Below are positions 16,286-24,404 of a stretch of 64,000 nt of DNA, piece by piece. The notes beneath the pieces were generated by a model. It did not search any database. It was given only the letters and a program-made list of their open reading frames with translations, and was not told the DNA's origin. The DNA lies in assembly GCF_009735645.1 (NCBI RefSeq), contig NZ_CP032550.1, positions 2,046,001-2,110,000 of the forward strand, written 5' to 3'. Every line of letters begins with the position of its first letter. The stretch's first letter is position 1. Origin of the DNA: Microbacterium oryzae (GTDB taxonomy: Bacteria; Actinomycetota; Actinomycetes; Actinomycetales; Microbacteriaceae). Both the position numbers and the translations under genes were made by a program.

Positions 16286-16675
16286 TCAGCCGGGCAGCGC
16301 CGCGACGGCCTCCACCTCCACGAGGGCGCCCGGCCGCGCGGGCGTCACCGAGAGCACCGTCACCGCGGTGCGTCGCGTGCCCCAGACCGCCTGCGAGGCC
16401 GCATACGCCGCGGTGGGATCCACGCCGGCCGCGAGATGGATGGTCATCTTGACGACGTGCTCCGGACCCGCCCCCGCTGCGGCGAGGACGGCGAGGAGAT
16501 TCCGCAGCGCCTGCTCGGTCTGCGGTCCGAGACCGTCGAGCAGCGCGCCATCCGCGTCGGCGCCGTTCTGACCGCCGACGAACAGCAGGCGCCCGGGCGG
16601 CGCGATCATCCCGTGCGCGAAGGCGGGGCTCCGCAGCACCTCCGGTGCGTCCACGGGTTCGGGCAGCGCGGCCAT
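16286..16675 (-). CDS. RidA family (YjgF/YER057c/UK114) protein
   Basis: A 129-residue small trimer-forming protein of the Rid superfamily, which hydrolyses reactive enamine/imine intermediates or acts in related ways. Visible are the LLFVGGQNGADADG strand, QTEQALRNLLAVLAAAGAG, and the C-terminal RPGALVEVEAVAAL, where the Arg that holds the substrate carboxylate is found in true RidA. Whether it is an active deaminase or one of the other Rid subfamilies is not decided. The ATG at 16675 has GAGAGGAG upstream. The gene stands alone between two terminator hairpins. Confidence 0.85.
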   Translation of the reverse strand: MAALPEPVDAPEVLRSPAFAHGMIAPPGRLLFVGGQNGADADGALLDGLGPQTEQALRNLLAVLAAAGAGPEHVVKMTIHLAAGVDPTAAYAASQAVWGTRRTAVTVLSVTPARPGALVEVEAVAALPG

Positions 16676-16740
16676 GGCGGCTCCTCTCGTCGATGCGGCC
16701 GATTATGGCGCGCGCCGCCGACATCCGCACCGGGAACGGC

Positions 16741-16772
16741 GAACGGGCCGCCCCCAGGGGGACGGCCCGTTC
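16741..16772 (-). terminator. Terminator hairpin of the SDR gene
   Basis: GAACGGGCCG (16741-16750) pairs with CGGCCCGTTC (16763-16772), extended inside by a C-run/G-run pair with one bulged A. It begins 10 bases past the SDR stop on the minus strand. Confidence 0.75.
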
Positions 16773-16782
16773 GGCAGACGGA

Positions 16783-17538
16783 TCAGACGGCGGTGTAGCC
16801 GCCGTCGATGAGCCAGTACGCACCGGTGACGAACGAGGCGTCGCCGGAGAGAAGGAAGCGCACCACCGCGGCGACCTCCTCCGCACGGCCCAGGCGGCCG
16901 AGGGAGTGCTTGCCCTTGAGCGCGTCGAGCACCTCCGGCGACAGCGCGGAGTTCACCAGCGGCGTCTCGATGTAGCCGGGGCCGACCGCGTTGATGCGAA
17001 GGCCCTGCGCCCCGTACTCGGCGGCGGCGTTCTTCGTGAGGCCGACGACCGCGTGCTTCGATGCGGTGTAGGCGCCGTTGCCGAGGGCGGCCACGGTGCC
17101 GTGGATCGAGGCCATGTTGACGATCGCACTGTCCGCCGCCCCTGCCTCGAGCATCGCGGGGATCTGGTACCGCATGCCGTAGAGCACGCCGTTGAGGTTG
17201 ATGTCGATGACGCGCTTCCAGTCGTCGAGGTCGACCTCGCCCGCCGGCGCCTGCTTGCCGCCGATGCCGGCGTTGTTCACGGCGTAGTTGAGCTTGCCGT
17301 AGGTGTCCTTCGCGAACGCCACCGCCTTCTCGCTGTCCTCTGGCACGGCGGTGTTGGCCTGGAACGCGCTGGCCTCGCCGCCCGCCGCTGCGATCTCACC
17401 GACCACGCGCTGCGCGCCCTCGAGGTTGATGTCGCTGACGACGACCTTCGCACCCAGGCTCGCGAGCTCCTTCGCGATGGCCTCGCCGATGCCCGAGCCG
17501 CCGCCCGTGACGAGGGCGACCTTTCCGTCGAATGTCAT
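16783..17538 (-). CDS. Short-chain dehydrogenase/reductase (classical SDR)
   Basis: A 251-residue NAD(P)H-dependent oxidoreductase. The cofactor loop TGGGSGIG is at residues 11-18, NNAGIGG marks the central strand, and the catalytic Ser-Tyr-Lys set is in NMASIHG and YTASKHA; the C-terminal LIDGGYTAV is standard. Asp in VVVSDINLEG (end of the second strand) suggests NAD over NADP. Substrate unknown. The ATG at 17538 has GAAGGGAAC upstream. Divergent from the AzgA-type permease, with 168 bases between, where I see no clear operator. Confidence 0.9.
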   Translation of the reverse strand: MTFDGKVALVTGGGSGIGEAIAKELASLGAKVVVSDINLEGAQRVVGEIAAAGGEASAFQANTAVPEDSEKAVAFAKDTYGKLNYAVNNAGIGGKQAPAGEVDLDDWKRVIDINLNGVLYGMRYQIPAMLEAGAADSAIVNMASIHGTVAALGNGAYTASKHAVVGLTKNAAAEYGAQGLRINAVGPGYIETPLVNSALSPEVLDALKGKHSLGRLGRAEEVAAVVRFLLSGDASFVTGAYWLIDGGYTAV

Positions 17539-17706
17539 AATGTTCCCTTCGGTCTGTTGCGCGAAGGTCCATACGATCGCATGGATCTTGGTTCCCTTAG
17601 TCTACGCCTGTCGAAGACGGCGGGATCGGTCGCGCACCCGGCACGACCATCCTGAGCCCGAACCCGGCACGGCTCCACCCCTCACCCCCGATGGAACGAT
17701 GACCCC

Positions 17707-19140
17707 ATGACGAGCACTACCGCGCCGCGCGGCGCCCTCGACCGCTACTTCCGCATCTCCGAGCGCGGCTCGACCGTCGGCACGGAGATCCGCGGCGGCC
17801 TGGTCACCTTCTTCGCGATGTCGTACATCGTCGTCCTCAACCCGCTGATCATCGGCACATCGGCGGATGGCACGGGTCAGTTCCTCGGCGGAGGGGACGG
17901 TCCGAATCTGGGCATGATCGCGTCGGCGACGGCGCTCATCGCCGGCGTGATGTCGATCCTCATGGGCGTCGTGGCGAACTTCCCGCTCGCGATGGCGGCC
18001 GGCCTCGGTCTGAACGCCGTCGTCACCTACTCGATCGCCGGCCTCCCCGGAGTGACGTGGGCGGACGCCATGGGCGTGATCGTCATCGAGGGCCTGCTCA
18101 TCCTCGTGCTCGTCCTGACCGGCTTCCGCGAGGCCGTCTTCCGCGCGGTCCCGACGCCACTGAAGACCGCGATCGGCGCGGGCATCGGCCTCTTCATCAC
18201 CCTCATCGGCCTCGCCAACGCGGGCTTCGTCACCGGCGACGGCGCGACCATCCTCGCCCTGGGCAACCTCGGCACCTGGCCCATCCTCGTCTTCGTCGTC
18301 GGCCTCGTGCTCGCGATCGTGCTGCACGCGCGGCACGTGAAGGGCGCCATCCTCATCTCGATCCTCGTCGCCACCGCGCTCGCGATCATCCTCGAGAACA
18401 CGCTGCACATCGGCGATCGCTCCGAGAACCCCGGCGGCTTCAACTCCGCTCCGCGGTTCACGGGCGTCATCGCGGTGCCGGACTTCTCGCTGATCGGGCA
18501 GTTCGACCTGCTCGGCTCGGTGCAGAACATCGGCGTCGTGACGCTCGTGCTGCTCGTCTTCACGCTGCTGCTCGCGGACTTCTTCGACACCATGGGCACG
18601 ATGGTCGCCATCGGCGGCGAGGCGGGCCTCCTCGACAAGCAGGGCAACCCCCCGCGCACGAAGCAGATCCTCATCGTCGACTCCCTCGGCGCGGTCGCGG
18701 GCGGCGTCGGCTCCGTCTCCTCCAACACCGCGTTCGTCGAGTCCACGGCGGGCGTCGGCGACGGTGCGCGCACCGGCCTCGCCTCGGTCGTGACCGGCAT
18801 CGCGTTCCTGCTGTCGACGCTCTTCGCGCCGCTCGTCGCGCTCGTGCCCTACGAGGCCGCGGCCCCCGCGCTCGTGCTCGTCGGGTTCCTCATGCTCACG
18901 CAGGTCGCGGGCATCGACTGGAAAAACATCGAGGTCGCACTCCCGGCGTTCCTCACGATCGTCATCATGCCGTTCACGTACTCCATCGCCGACGGCATCG
19001 GCGCCGGCTTCATCGCGTTCATCGTCGTGAAGCTGGCCCGCGGCAAGACGCGCGACATCCACTGGCTGATGTGGCTCGTGGGGGCGCTCTTCGTCCTCTA
19101 CTTCACGATCGAGCCGATTCGCGCCCTGATCGGCGCCTGA
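17707..19140 (+). CDS. AzgA-type adenine/guanine/hypoxanthine permease
   Basis: A 477-residue inner-membrane permease of the AzgA branch of NCS2, importing purine bases with protons. Hallmarks are GTEIRGGLVTFFAMSYIVVLNP at the start, MAAGLGLNAVVTYS, TPLKTAIGAGIGLFITLIGL, DFFDTMGTMVAIGGEAGLLD and SSNTAFVESTAGVGDGARTG. There are about 12-14 hydrophobic segments. It converges on apt across a very strong hairpin. Together with apt it forms a purine salvage pair: uptake, then ribosylation of adenine. Confidence 0.93.
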   Translation: MTSTTAPRGALDRYFRISERGSTVGTEIRGGLVTFFAMSYIVVLNPLIIGTSADGTGQFLGGGDGPNLGMIASATALIAGVMSILMGVVANFPLAMAAGLGLNAVVTYSIAGLPGVTWADAMGVIVIEGLLILVLVLTGFREAVFRAVPTPLKTAIGAGIGLFITLIGLANAGFVTGDGATILALGNLGTWPILVFVVGLVLAIVLHARHVKGAILISILVATALAIILENTLHIGDRSENPGGFNSAPRFTGVIAVPDFSLIGQFDLLGSVQNIGVVTLVLLVFTLLLADFFDTMGTMVAIGGEAGLLDKQGNPPRTKQILIVDSLGAVAGGVGSVSSNTAFVESTAGVGDGARTGLASVVTGIAFLLSTLFAPLVALVPYEAAAPALVLVGFLMLTQVAGIDWKNIEVALPAFLTIVIMPFTYSIADGIGAGFIAFIVVKLARGKTRDIHWLMWLVGALFVLYFTIEPIRALIGA

Positions 19141-19145
19141 GGCCC

Positions 19146-19193
19146 CGACGACAGAAGGCGCGTCCCCGCGAGGGGACGCGCCTTCTGTCGTCG
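19146..19193. terminator. Bidirectional terminator between azgA-like gene and apt
   Basis: A perfect 22-bp stem (19146-19167 with 19172-19193) closed by a GCGA tetraloop. It begins 5 bases after the permease stop and ends 8 bases before the apt stop, so it serves both strands. Confidence 0.9.
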
Positions 19194-19200
19194 TGCCGGA

Positions 19201-19728
19201 TCAGGCGGATTCGCGCGCCGTGAAGAGGGTGTGGACGTCGCCGACATGGGCGCGGCCGCCGAGGTCGGAGAGCTCCAGCACGACGGCGGAGCCCGCCACC
19301 TCGGCGCCGAGGTCGCGGATGAGCTGCTGCGCGGCGGCCAGCGTGCCGCCCGTGGCGAGGACGTCGTCGAGGAGCAGGACGCGCTCCCCCGGCTGCAGGA
19401 CACCGGGGGCCTCGATCGCCGCGGAGCCGTACTCCAGCTCATAGGAGACCGCCGCGGCGGGCTTCGGCAGCTTGCCGGCCTTGCGGATGGGCAGGACGCC
19501 CACACCCGCGACCGCGGCCACGTAGCCCGCGAGCAGGAAGCCGCGCGCCTCGATGCCGCCGACGATGTCGAAACGGCCGCGGAAGGGCTCGGCGAGCGCC
19601 TCGCACACGTCGCGCAGGGCGCGGGCATCGGCGAGGAGCGGGGAGATGTCTCGGAACAGCACGCCCGGCTCCGGGTAATCCGGAGTGAGGTCGATGAGCG
19701 ATTCGGCACGGGCGAGGGCGTCGTTCAC
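19201..19728 (-). CDS. apt: Adenine phosphoribosyltransferase
   Basis: A 175-residue salvage enzyme turning adenine and PRPP into AMP. The PRPP-binding motif is VLLLDDVLATGGT; the family N-terminal segment PDYPEPGVLFRDISPLL and the adenine-side GGIEARGFLLAG are intact. The start is GTG at 19728 with no ribosome site; a TACCCT box seven bases before it suggests a leaderless mRNA. Divergent from the unknown gene at 19781. Slightly short relative to many orthologues but with no missing motif. Confidence 0.95.
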   Translation of the reverse strand: MNDALARAESLIDLTPDYPEPGVLFRDISPLLADARALRDVCEALAEPFRGRFDIVGGIEARGFLLAGYVAAVAGVGVLPIRKAGKLPKPAAAVSYELEYGSAAIEAPGVLQPGERVLLLDDVLATGGTLAAAQQLIRDLGAEVAGSAVVLELSDLGGRAHVGDVHTLFTARESA

Positions 19729-19780
19729 TCGCCCCAGGGTACCGGCGGCGGCTGTGCGGACGACGCCCTAACCTGGACTC

Positions 19781-20359
19781 ATGACGCGACTGCTCGCCGA
19801 CGCCGACCCCGCTCGCTGGGTTCCCGTGACCGGCCGCGGTTTCCGCGGCGGCCGCCACCGCAAGGCGGCCATCCGGATGCTGCTGAGCGGCGCGGGAATG
19901 TCGCAGGGGACCCCGGGATCAAGCTTCGTCTCGTGGGTCGCGAATCGCGCGGCGACGGCGATGATGCGGCGATCGGATGGCCGTCTGCTCGCGTGGGTGT
20001 GGAAGGACGACCCCGATCGACTCGCCGCCCTCGGACAGGTGCAGGAGCTCACGCCGCAGCTGCGCACGGCCCGCGCGATGATGCCGATGCAGTACGACGA
20101 CACCGAGGACTTCCGCTCGCCGTACCTCGGCACCGGGGAGAAGCTCGTGATGGACATGCCGCAGAGCGAGAGCGCGCTGCTCACGGCCACCTACACGTGG
20201 GACACGGGCACGCAGCTGGTCACGCTGCAGGCCGCGTCCTCCGACCGCGAGCGCTTCCGCACGATGCTCCCCGCGATCGAGGACCTCGCGCGCACCCTGC
20301 GCCTCTCCGACGATCTCGAGGTCGGCGAATCCAACATCCTGCGCCTCCCGCCCGCCTGA
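19781..20359 (+). CDS. Conserved-looking protein of unknown function
   Basis: A 192-residue soluble protein with no signal peptide, membrane segment or motif I can name. The central part has many Met residues (RTARAMMPMQYDD), and the C-terminal half looks like alternating strands and a helix (YTWDTGTQLVTLQAASSDRERFRTMLPAIEDLARTL), which could be a small alpha/beta domain. The next gene, a GH114-like lipoprotein, starts inside its stop codon (TGATG), implying translational coupling. A TAACCT box (19769-19774) ends six bases before the ATG, pointing to a leaderless start. Codon use is like the neighbours. Confidence 0.7.
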   Translation: MTRLLADADPARWVPVTGRGFRGGRHRKAAIRMLLSGAGMSQGTPGSSFVSWVANRAATAMMRRSDGRLLAWVWKDDPDRLAALGQVQELTPQLRTARAMMPMQYDDTEDFRSPYLGTGEKLVMDMPQSESALLTATYTWDTGTQLVTLQAASSDRERFRTMLPAIEDLARTLRLSDDLEVGESNILRLPPA

Positions 20360-21222
20360 TGCGGCGCACCGCAGGCCCCGCCGCCGTCGCGCTCGTCGCG
20401 CTGCTCTGCGCGGGGTGCGCGACGACCACGCCGAGCGAGCGCAGCGTCCGCCTGCCGCCGGAGGGCGGAGCGCTCGACTACCAGCTGGGCGGTGCGTATC
20501 CGCCGCCTCCCGGCGTCGACATCGTCGCCCGCGACCGTCTGCAGGCTCCGCCGGACGACGTCTACGCCATCTGCTACGTGAACCTCTTCCAGACGCAGCC
20601 GGACCCCGAAGGGGCGGCCGAGGCCGACCTCGAGGGCACGACCGCGTGGTGGGAGGAGGAGCACCCCGAACTCCTGCTCCGCGGCGACGACGGCGCGCCG
20701 GTGATGGATCCGGAGTGGAACGAGGCGCTGTTCGACATCCGCACGGCGGCGAACCGGGAGGCGCTGTCGGACATCCAGGGCGCCTGGATCGAGGGCTGTG
20801 CAGACGAGGGCTATGACGCCATGGAAGCCGACAACCTCGACCAGCACGAACGGTCCGAAGGACTGCAGACCCTCGACGACGCATTGGCGTACATGCGCGT
20901 GATCATCCCGCTGGCTCACGATCGCGGCCTCGCCGTCGCGCAGAAGAACACGGCGGAGCTCGGCGAAGCGGGCCCTCAGCTCGGCTTCGACTTCGCCGTG
21001 GCGGAGGAATGCGAGGTGTACGACGAGTGCGACGCCTACCGCTACCCAGGCCGGGTCCTCGAGGTCGAGTACACCGACACCGAGGACGTCACCCGCGACG
21101 GGGTCACGCGGTCCGCGTTCGCCTGGGCCTGCGAGCGACGCGCCGGCGACCATCCCATCACGCTGCGCGACCGCGATCTCGTCGCGACCGGGGAGGCCGG
21201 CTACGTCTTCGAGCGCTGCTGA
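20359..21222 (+). CDS. GH114-like (TM1410/DUF297 type) secreted lipoprotein
   Basis: A 287-residue exported protein with a signal peptide ending in the lipobox LCAGC. The mature part matches the endo-alpha-1,4-polygalactosaminidase fold: DYQLGGAYPPPPGVDIVARDR near the start, YAICYVNLFQT, then YDAMEADNLD, AVAQKNTAEL, FAVAEECEVYDEC and the C-terminal ITLRDRDLV. The Asp/Glu residues of these strands are likely catalytic. Family members cut polygalactosamine-type polymers, but many are uncharacterised, so activity is not assured. Paired with the unknown gene just upstream. Confidence 0.8.
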   Translation: MRRTAGPAAVALVALLCAGCATTTPSERSVRLPPEGGALDYQLGGAYPPPPGVDIVARDRLQAPPDDVYAICYVNLFQTQPDPEGAAEADLEGTTAWWEEEHPELLLRGDDGAPVMDPEWNEALFDIRTAANREALSDIQGAWIEGCADEGYDAMEADNLDQHERSEGLQTLDDALAYMRVIIPLAHDRGLAVAQKNTAELGEAGPQLGFDFAVAEECEVYDECDAYRYPGRVLEVEYTDTEDVTRDGVTRSAFAWACERRAGDHPITLRDRDLVATGEAGYVFERC

Positions 21223-21339
21223 CGCGCGGATACCGTTGCGACGTCGGCGGTGTCAACCCCGTTCATAGCAACCACTCAGCCACGTAGCTTTGCTTCAGCG
21301 GCGCACATCCGCGCACCGCTCTTAGAAGGGAGCAGTCAC

Positions 21340-21612
21340 ATGGGCTTCATCGCATTCCTCATCCTCGGCCTCATCGCCGGAGCCATCGCGAAGGCCATCC
21401 TGCCCGGACGGCAGGGCGGCGGCTGGATCGCCACGCTCGTTCTCGGCGTCATCGGCGCCTTGCTCGGCGGATGGATCGGAACGGCCATCTTCGGCGTGGG
21501 CGTCGACGAGTTCTGGGACCTGGGCAGCTGGCTGCTGGCCATCGGCGGGGCGATCATCGTCCTGCTGATCTGGGGCCTCATCACGGGCCGCCGCGGCAGC
21601 GCCCGCCGCTAA
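21340..21612 (+). CDS. GlsB/YeaQ/YmgE family stress-response membrane protein
   Basis: A 90-residue protein with three predicted membrane helices rich in glycine (LILGLIAGAIAKAILPGRQGGGW, LGVIGALLGGWIG, LLAIGGAIIVLLIWGLI), the usual pattern of this transglycosylase-associated family. Function is unknown; homologues are induced by stress. GAAGGG lies nine bases before the ATG at 21340. The 117-base upstream gap must hold its promoter; no clear consensus is seen. A strong hairpin follows. Confidence 0.88.
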   Translation: MGFIAFLILGLIAGAIAKAILPGRQGGGWIATLVLGVIGALLGGWIGTAIFGVGVDEFWDLGSWLLAIGGAIIVLLIWGLITGRRGSARR

Positions 21613-21647
21613 GCGGGACCGGCACACACAGCGTGCCAAGAGGTTCG

Positions 21648-21682
21648 GATGGCCGGCGCATCGGGGGGATGCGCCGGCCATC
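21648..21682 (+). terminator. Terminator hairpin after the GlsB-like gene
   Basis: GATGGCCGGCGCATC (21648-21662) pairs perfectly with 21668-21682 around a five-G loop, 36 bases past the stop. Confidence 0.75.
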
Positions 21683-21714
21683 GTCATGTCCCGGGTCTTT
21701 CGTCGGACATTGAG

Positions 21715-21834
21715 GCGAGGGAGCGCAGCGACCGAGACGAAATGCCGCAACCCGGCCTCGGGAACGGCTCTCCGCGTTTCGTCTCGCTCCGCTTGCTCAA
21801 CGACCGGGGCTCACCGCGTTTCGTCTCGCTCCGC
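21715..21834. repeat. Cluster of related direct and inverted repeats
   Basis: A 21-base unit beginning CCGCGTTTCGTCTCGCTC occurs at 21772-21792 and again at 21814-21834, 42 bases apart. A longer diverged copy in the opposite sense (GGAGCGCAGCGACCGAGACGAAA-like) spans about 21719-21742. The last copy abuts the ROK gene stop. It looks like a dispersed intergenic repeat of the kind seen in Microbacteriaceae; that it is dispersed is from memory, not shown here. Confidence 0.6.
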
Positions 21835-21835
21835 G

Positions 21836-22990
21836 TCAGGGGCGCGGGGAGAACGCGGACGGCTCGGCACGCACGCGGGCGAGCGCGAGCTGCACCGCAC
21901 CGAGCACGACGACCCGGCCGCCGAGCTTGCTCGCGACGAGGCGCGGCACCGATTCGGAGAGCCCGGCCGCCAGCGCCTCCCGGGCGCGGATGAGCACGGG
22001 CTCCACCGCATCGGCGATGGCCCCGGCGACGACGATCTGCTCCACGCCGAGCAGGCTCGAGAGCACGACCGCGACCCGCGCCACGCGCTCGCCGAGGCGC
22101 CGGATGATGTCGAGCGCCGCGCCATCCCCGGAAGCCGCCGCCCGGAAGACCGCCTCCGCGTCGACCTGCTCGCCGCCCTCGATCAGCGCGGCCCGACCCC
22201 ACTGGCGAGCCAGCGCGCCGATCCCCTCGGCGGAGCCCACGCCGTCGACGAGGTCGAGGAAGTGCATCTCGCCCGCGCCGCCGAGTGAGCCGCGCAGCAG
22301 GTGTCCGTCGAGGATGATCCCGGTGCCGAGACGCTCGCCTGACAGCACGGTGGCGACATCGCCGGTGCCGAGCCCGTGCGCCTGCTCCGCGACCGCCGCG
22401 AGGTTCGCATCGTTCTCCACCACGACGGCGGCCGGGACGATGCCCGCGTAGCCGGGGTTCATACGCGTCCAGAAGTCGTTCCGCCCCCGCGGCGAGCGCC
22501 CGTCGGCGTCCACGGGAGCGGGGATCCCCACCACCGCGAGCAGCACGTCCTCGCGCTCCACGCCCGCTCCTCGCACGACGCGTTCGGCGAGTGATGCGGC
22601 CGCCGCCCGGCGCTCGACCCCGTCGGCCTCCGGTCGGATGTCCGTGCTCTCCTCGGCGAGGACGGCGCCGCGGAGATCGGCGATCACGGCGGTCACCCGA
22701 TGCTCGCCGGCGTCCATGCCGAGCACCACGCCGGCCTCATCGCGCAGCCGGTAGCGCCGCGCGGGGCGCCCCCTGCTCGTGAGCCCCGCCGCCCTGCTGT
22801 CCTCGACCTCCACGAGCCATCCCGCCGCGACGAGGTCGTCACAGACGCCCAGCACGGTCGCCCGCGCGAGCTGCGTCTCGGCCATGACCTCGGCGGCGGT
22901 GAACTCCGGCATGCGCAGCGCGAAGCGCACCACGACATCGGAGTTCATCCGGCGCAGCACCTGAGGCGAGTTCGCCGTGCCTAAAACCAT
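21836..22990 (-). CDS. ROK family transcriptional repressor
   Basis: A 384-residue regulator: an N-terminal winged helix (FTAAEVMAETQLARATVLGVCDDLVAAGWL, about residues 30-59) joined to a sugar-kinase-like ROK domain (VLGMDAGEHRVTAVIADLRG phosphate-1-like, VVENDANLAAVAE, GIILDGHLLRGSLGGAGEM). The kinase DxGxT motif is degraded (DAGEH), and the Cys-rich zinc site normally found after the GH motif is absent, so it should bind sugar but not act as a kinase. It is divergent from the alpha-glucoside importer, which it most likely represses. The ATG is at 22990, 115 bases from that operon's start. Confidence 0.9.
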   Translation of the reverse strand: MVLGTANSPQVLRRMNSDVVVRFALRMPEFTAAEVMAETQLARATVLGVCDDLVAAGWLVEVEDSRAAGLTSRGRPARRYRLRDEAGVVLGMDAGEHRVTAVIADLRGAVLAEESTDIRPEADGVERRAAAASLAERVVRGAGVEREDVLLAVVGIPAPVDADGRSPRGRNDFWTRMNPGYAGIVPAAVVVENDANLAAVAEQAHGLGTGDVATVLSGERLGTGIILDGHLLRGSLGGAGEMHFLDLVDGVGSAEGIGALARQWGRAALIEGGEQVDAEAVFRAAASGDGAALDIIRRLGERVARVAVVLSSLLGVEQIVVAGAIADAVEPVLIRAREALAAGLSESVPRLVASKLGGRVVVLGAVQLALARVRAEPSAFSPRP

Positions 22991-23105
22991 CCCTCGACCC
23001 TACTGACCCTCTTGACTTCGACACGTCTCGATGAGACAGTGTGCTCATTAGATTCGTTGTCTAGATTTAGTCACCGAATCAATCTCCGCGCAAGAGAGGA
23101 CGAGG
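22991..23105 (+). promoter_or_regulatory. Divergent control region of the alpha-glucoside locus
   Basis: For the plus strand, TTGACT (23012-23017) and GACAGT (23035-23040) are 17 bases apart. Downstream lies an AT-rich block unlike the rest of the window, with TAGATT repeated at 23049-23054 and 23062-23067 and TAGA/TCTA arms (23049-23052, 23060-23063). GATTCG (23051-23056) and CGAATC (23075-23080) form another dyad. These are candidate ROK operators; exact limits cannot be read. Confidence 0.55.
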
Positions 23106-24404
23106 ATGTCTGTGAAACGGAGAAGGACGGCTCGCGTCGCCGCCGGCGGCGCCGGGCTGGTGCTGACGGGCGCACTGATGGCGGGCTGCTCGGGCAGCGG
23201 CACCGAGACCGTGCATTTCGCCTTCAGCAAGCGCGAGGCCATCGGCTTCATGACCGAGGTCGTCGACGAGTTCAACGCCGCGCAGGACGAGGTCCAAGTG
23301 GAGCTGGACACCTCGGGCATCGACGTCGTGGCGGCGAGCTTCGTCCGCGGCAACCCGCCCGACCTCCTGCTGGCGAACTACAACCACGAGGTCTCCCGGT
23401 TCGTGCAGCGCTGTGCGCTCGTCGATCTCTCGGAGACCCAGGCCGCCAGCACCATCCGCGAGGACATCGACGACCTCCTCAGCCAGTACGGCGAGTGCGA
23501 GGGCCGCACGACCGCGCTGCCCTACTCCGCGATGGCGGCCTCGGTCATCTACAACAAGGAGATCTTCGCCGAGCACGATCTCGAGGTCCCGGAGACGTGG
23601 AGCGAGCTCATCGAGGTCGCCGACACGCTCAAGGCGGCCGGCGTCGCGCCGTTCTACGCCACCTTCGCCGACGCGTGGACCGTCAACCAGGGGTGGTTCG
23701 ACTACGCCGTCGGCGGGTCGATCGACGTCTTCGACTTCTACGAGCGGATGGCCGAGCAGGGCGCCGACGTCGGTCCCGACTCCCCCGTGTCGTTCCAGAA
23801 GGACTTCCTCGAGCCCGTCGAGAAGATGCAGCTCCTGGCGCGCGAGTACACGCAGCCCGACGCCGCCAGCCGCACCTACGACTTCGGCAACGTCGCCTTC
23901 GCGAACGGCGAGGGCGCCATGTACCTCCAGGGGCCCTGGGCGTTCAGCGAGATCGCGAAGACCGCTCCCGATCTCGACCTCGGGACCTTCCCGCTCCCCA
24001 TGACCGACGACCCGGCCGACCTCAAGGTGCGCGTCAACATGGACCTCGTCACGATGATCCCGGAGGAGGCGCAGAACAAGGAGGGCGCCTTCACGTTCCT
24101 CGAGTACCTCTTCCAGCCGCAGATCATCCAGGAGTACAACGAGTCGCAGCTCGGCTTCGTCCCCACCACGACGGGCGAGGACCCGCGCGACCCGCGCATC
24201 GAGGGGATGATCCCCTTCTACAACGACGGCGCGGTCTACCAGGGCCCCGGAGTCCTCAACCCCCGGGCCATCCCCACCGAGAACTACGCGCAGTCGCTGG
24301 CGCTCGGTGAAGACGCGACCGCGGTCCTCAGCCGGATGGACGCGGACTGGGCTCGACTGGCGTTCCGCCAGCCGGTCATGTCGAGCGAGGAGACGGCGAA
24401 GTGA
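23106..24404 (+). CDS. Sugar ABC transporter substrate-binding lipoprotein (alpha-glucoside locus)
   Basis: A 432-residue lipoprotein: basic start VKRRRTARVA, hydrophobic stretch and lipobox MAGC near residue 28. The mature protein has the solute-binding type 1 fold, with VVDEFNAAQDEVQVELDTSG, the hinge strand ALPYSAMAASVIYNKEIF, and FANGEGAMYLQGPWAFSEI. Its operon partners, two permeases and two alpha-glucosidases, suggest maltose, isomaltose, sucrose or a similar alpha-glucoside as ligand. GAGAGGACGAGG precedes the ATG. The stop overlaps the first permease start (GTGA). Confidence 0.9.
   Translation: MSVKRRRTARVAAGGAGLVLTGALMAGCSGSGTETVHFAFSKREAIGFMTEVVDEFNAAQDEVQVELDTSGIDVVAASFVRGNPPDLLLANYNHEVSRFVQRCALVDLSETQAASTIREDIDDLLSQYGECEGRTTALPYSAMAASVIYNKEIFAEHDLEVPETWSELIEVADTLKAAGVAPFYATFADAWTVNQGWFDYAVGGSIDVFDFYERMAEQGADVGPDSPVSFQKDFLEPVEKMQLLAREYTQPDAASRTYDFGNVAFANGEGAMYLQGPWAFSEIAKTAPDLDLGTFPLPMTDDPADLKVRVNMDLVTMIPEEAQNKEGAFTFLEYLFQPQIIQEYNESQLGFVPTTTGEDPRDPRIEGMIPFYNDGAVYQGPGVLNPRAIPTENYAQSLALGEDATAVLSRMDADWARLAFRQPVMSSEETAK

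Noticed and set aside
17539..17706. Purine riboswitch in front of the AzgA-type permease
   Set aside because: No conserved purine-aptamer junction or loop pair is visible, and the leader is too GC-rich and short on the needed pattern.
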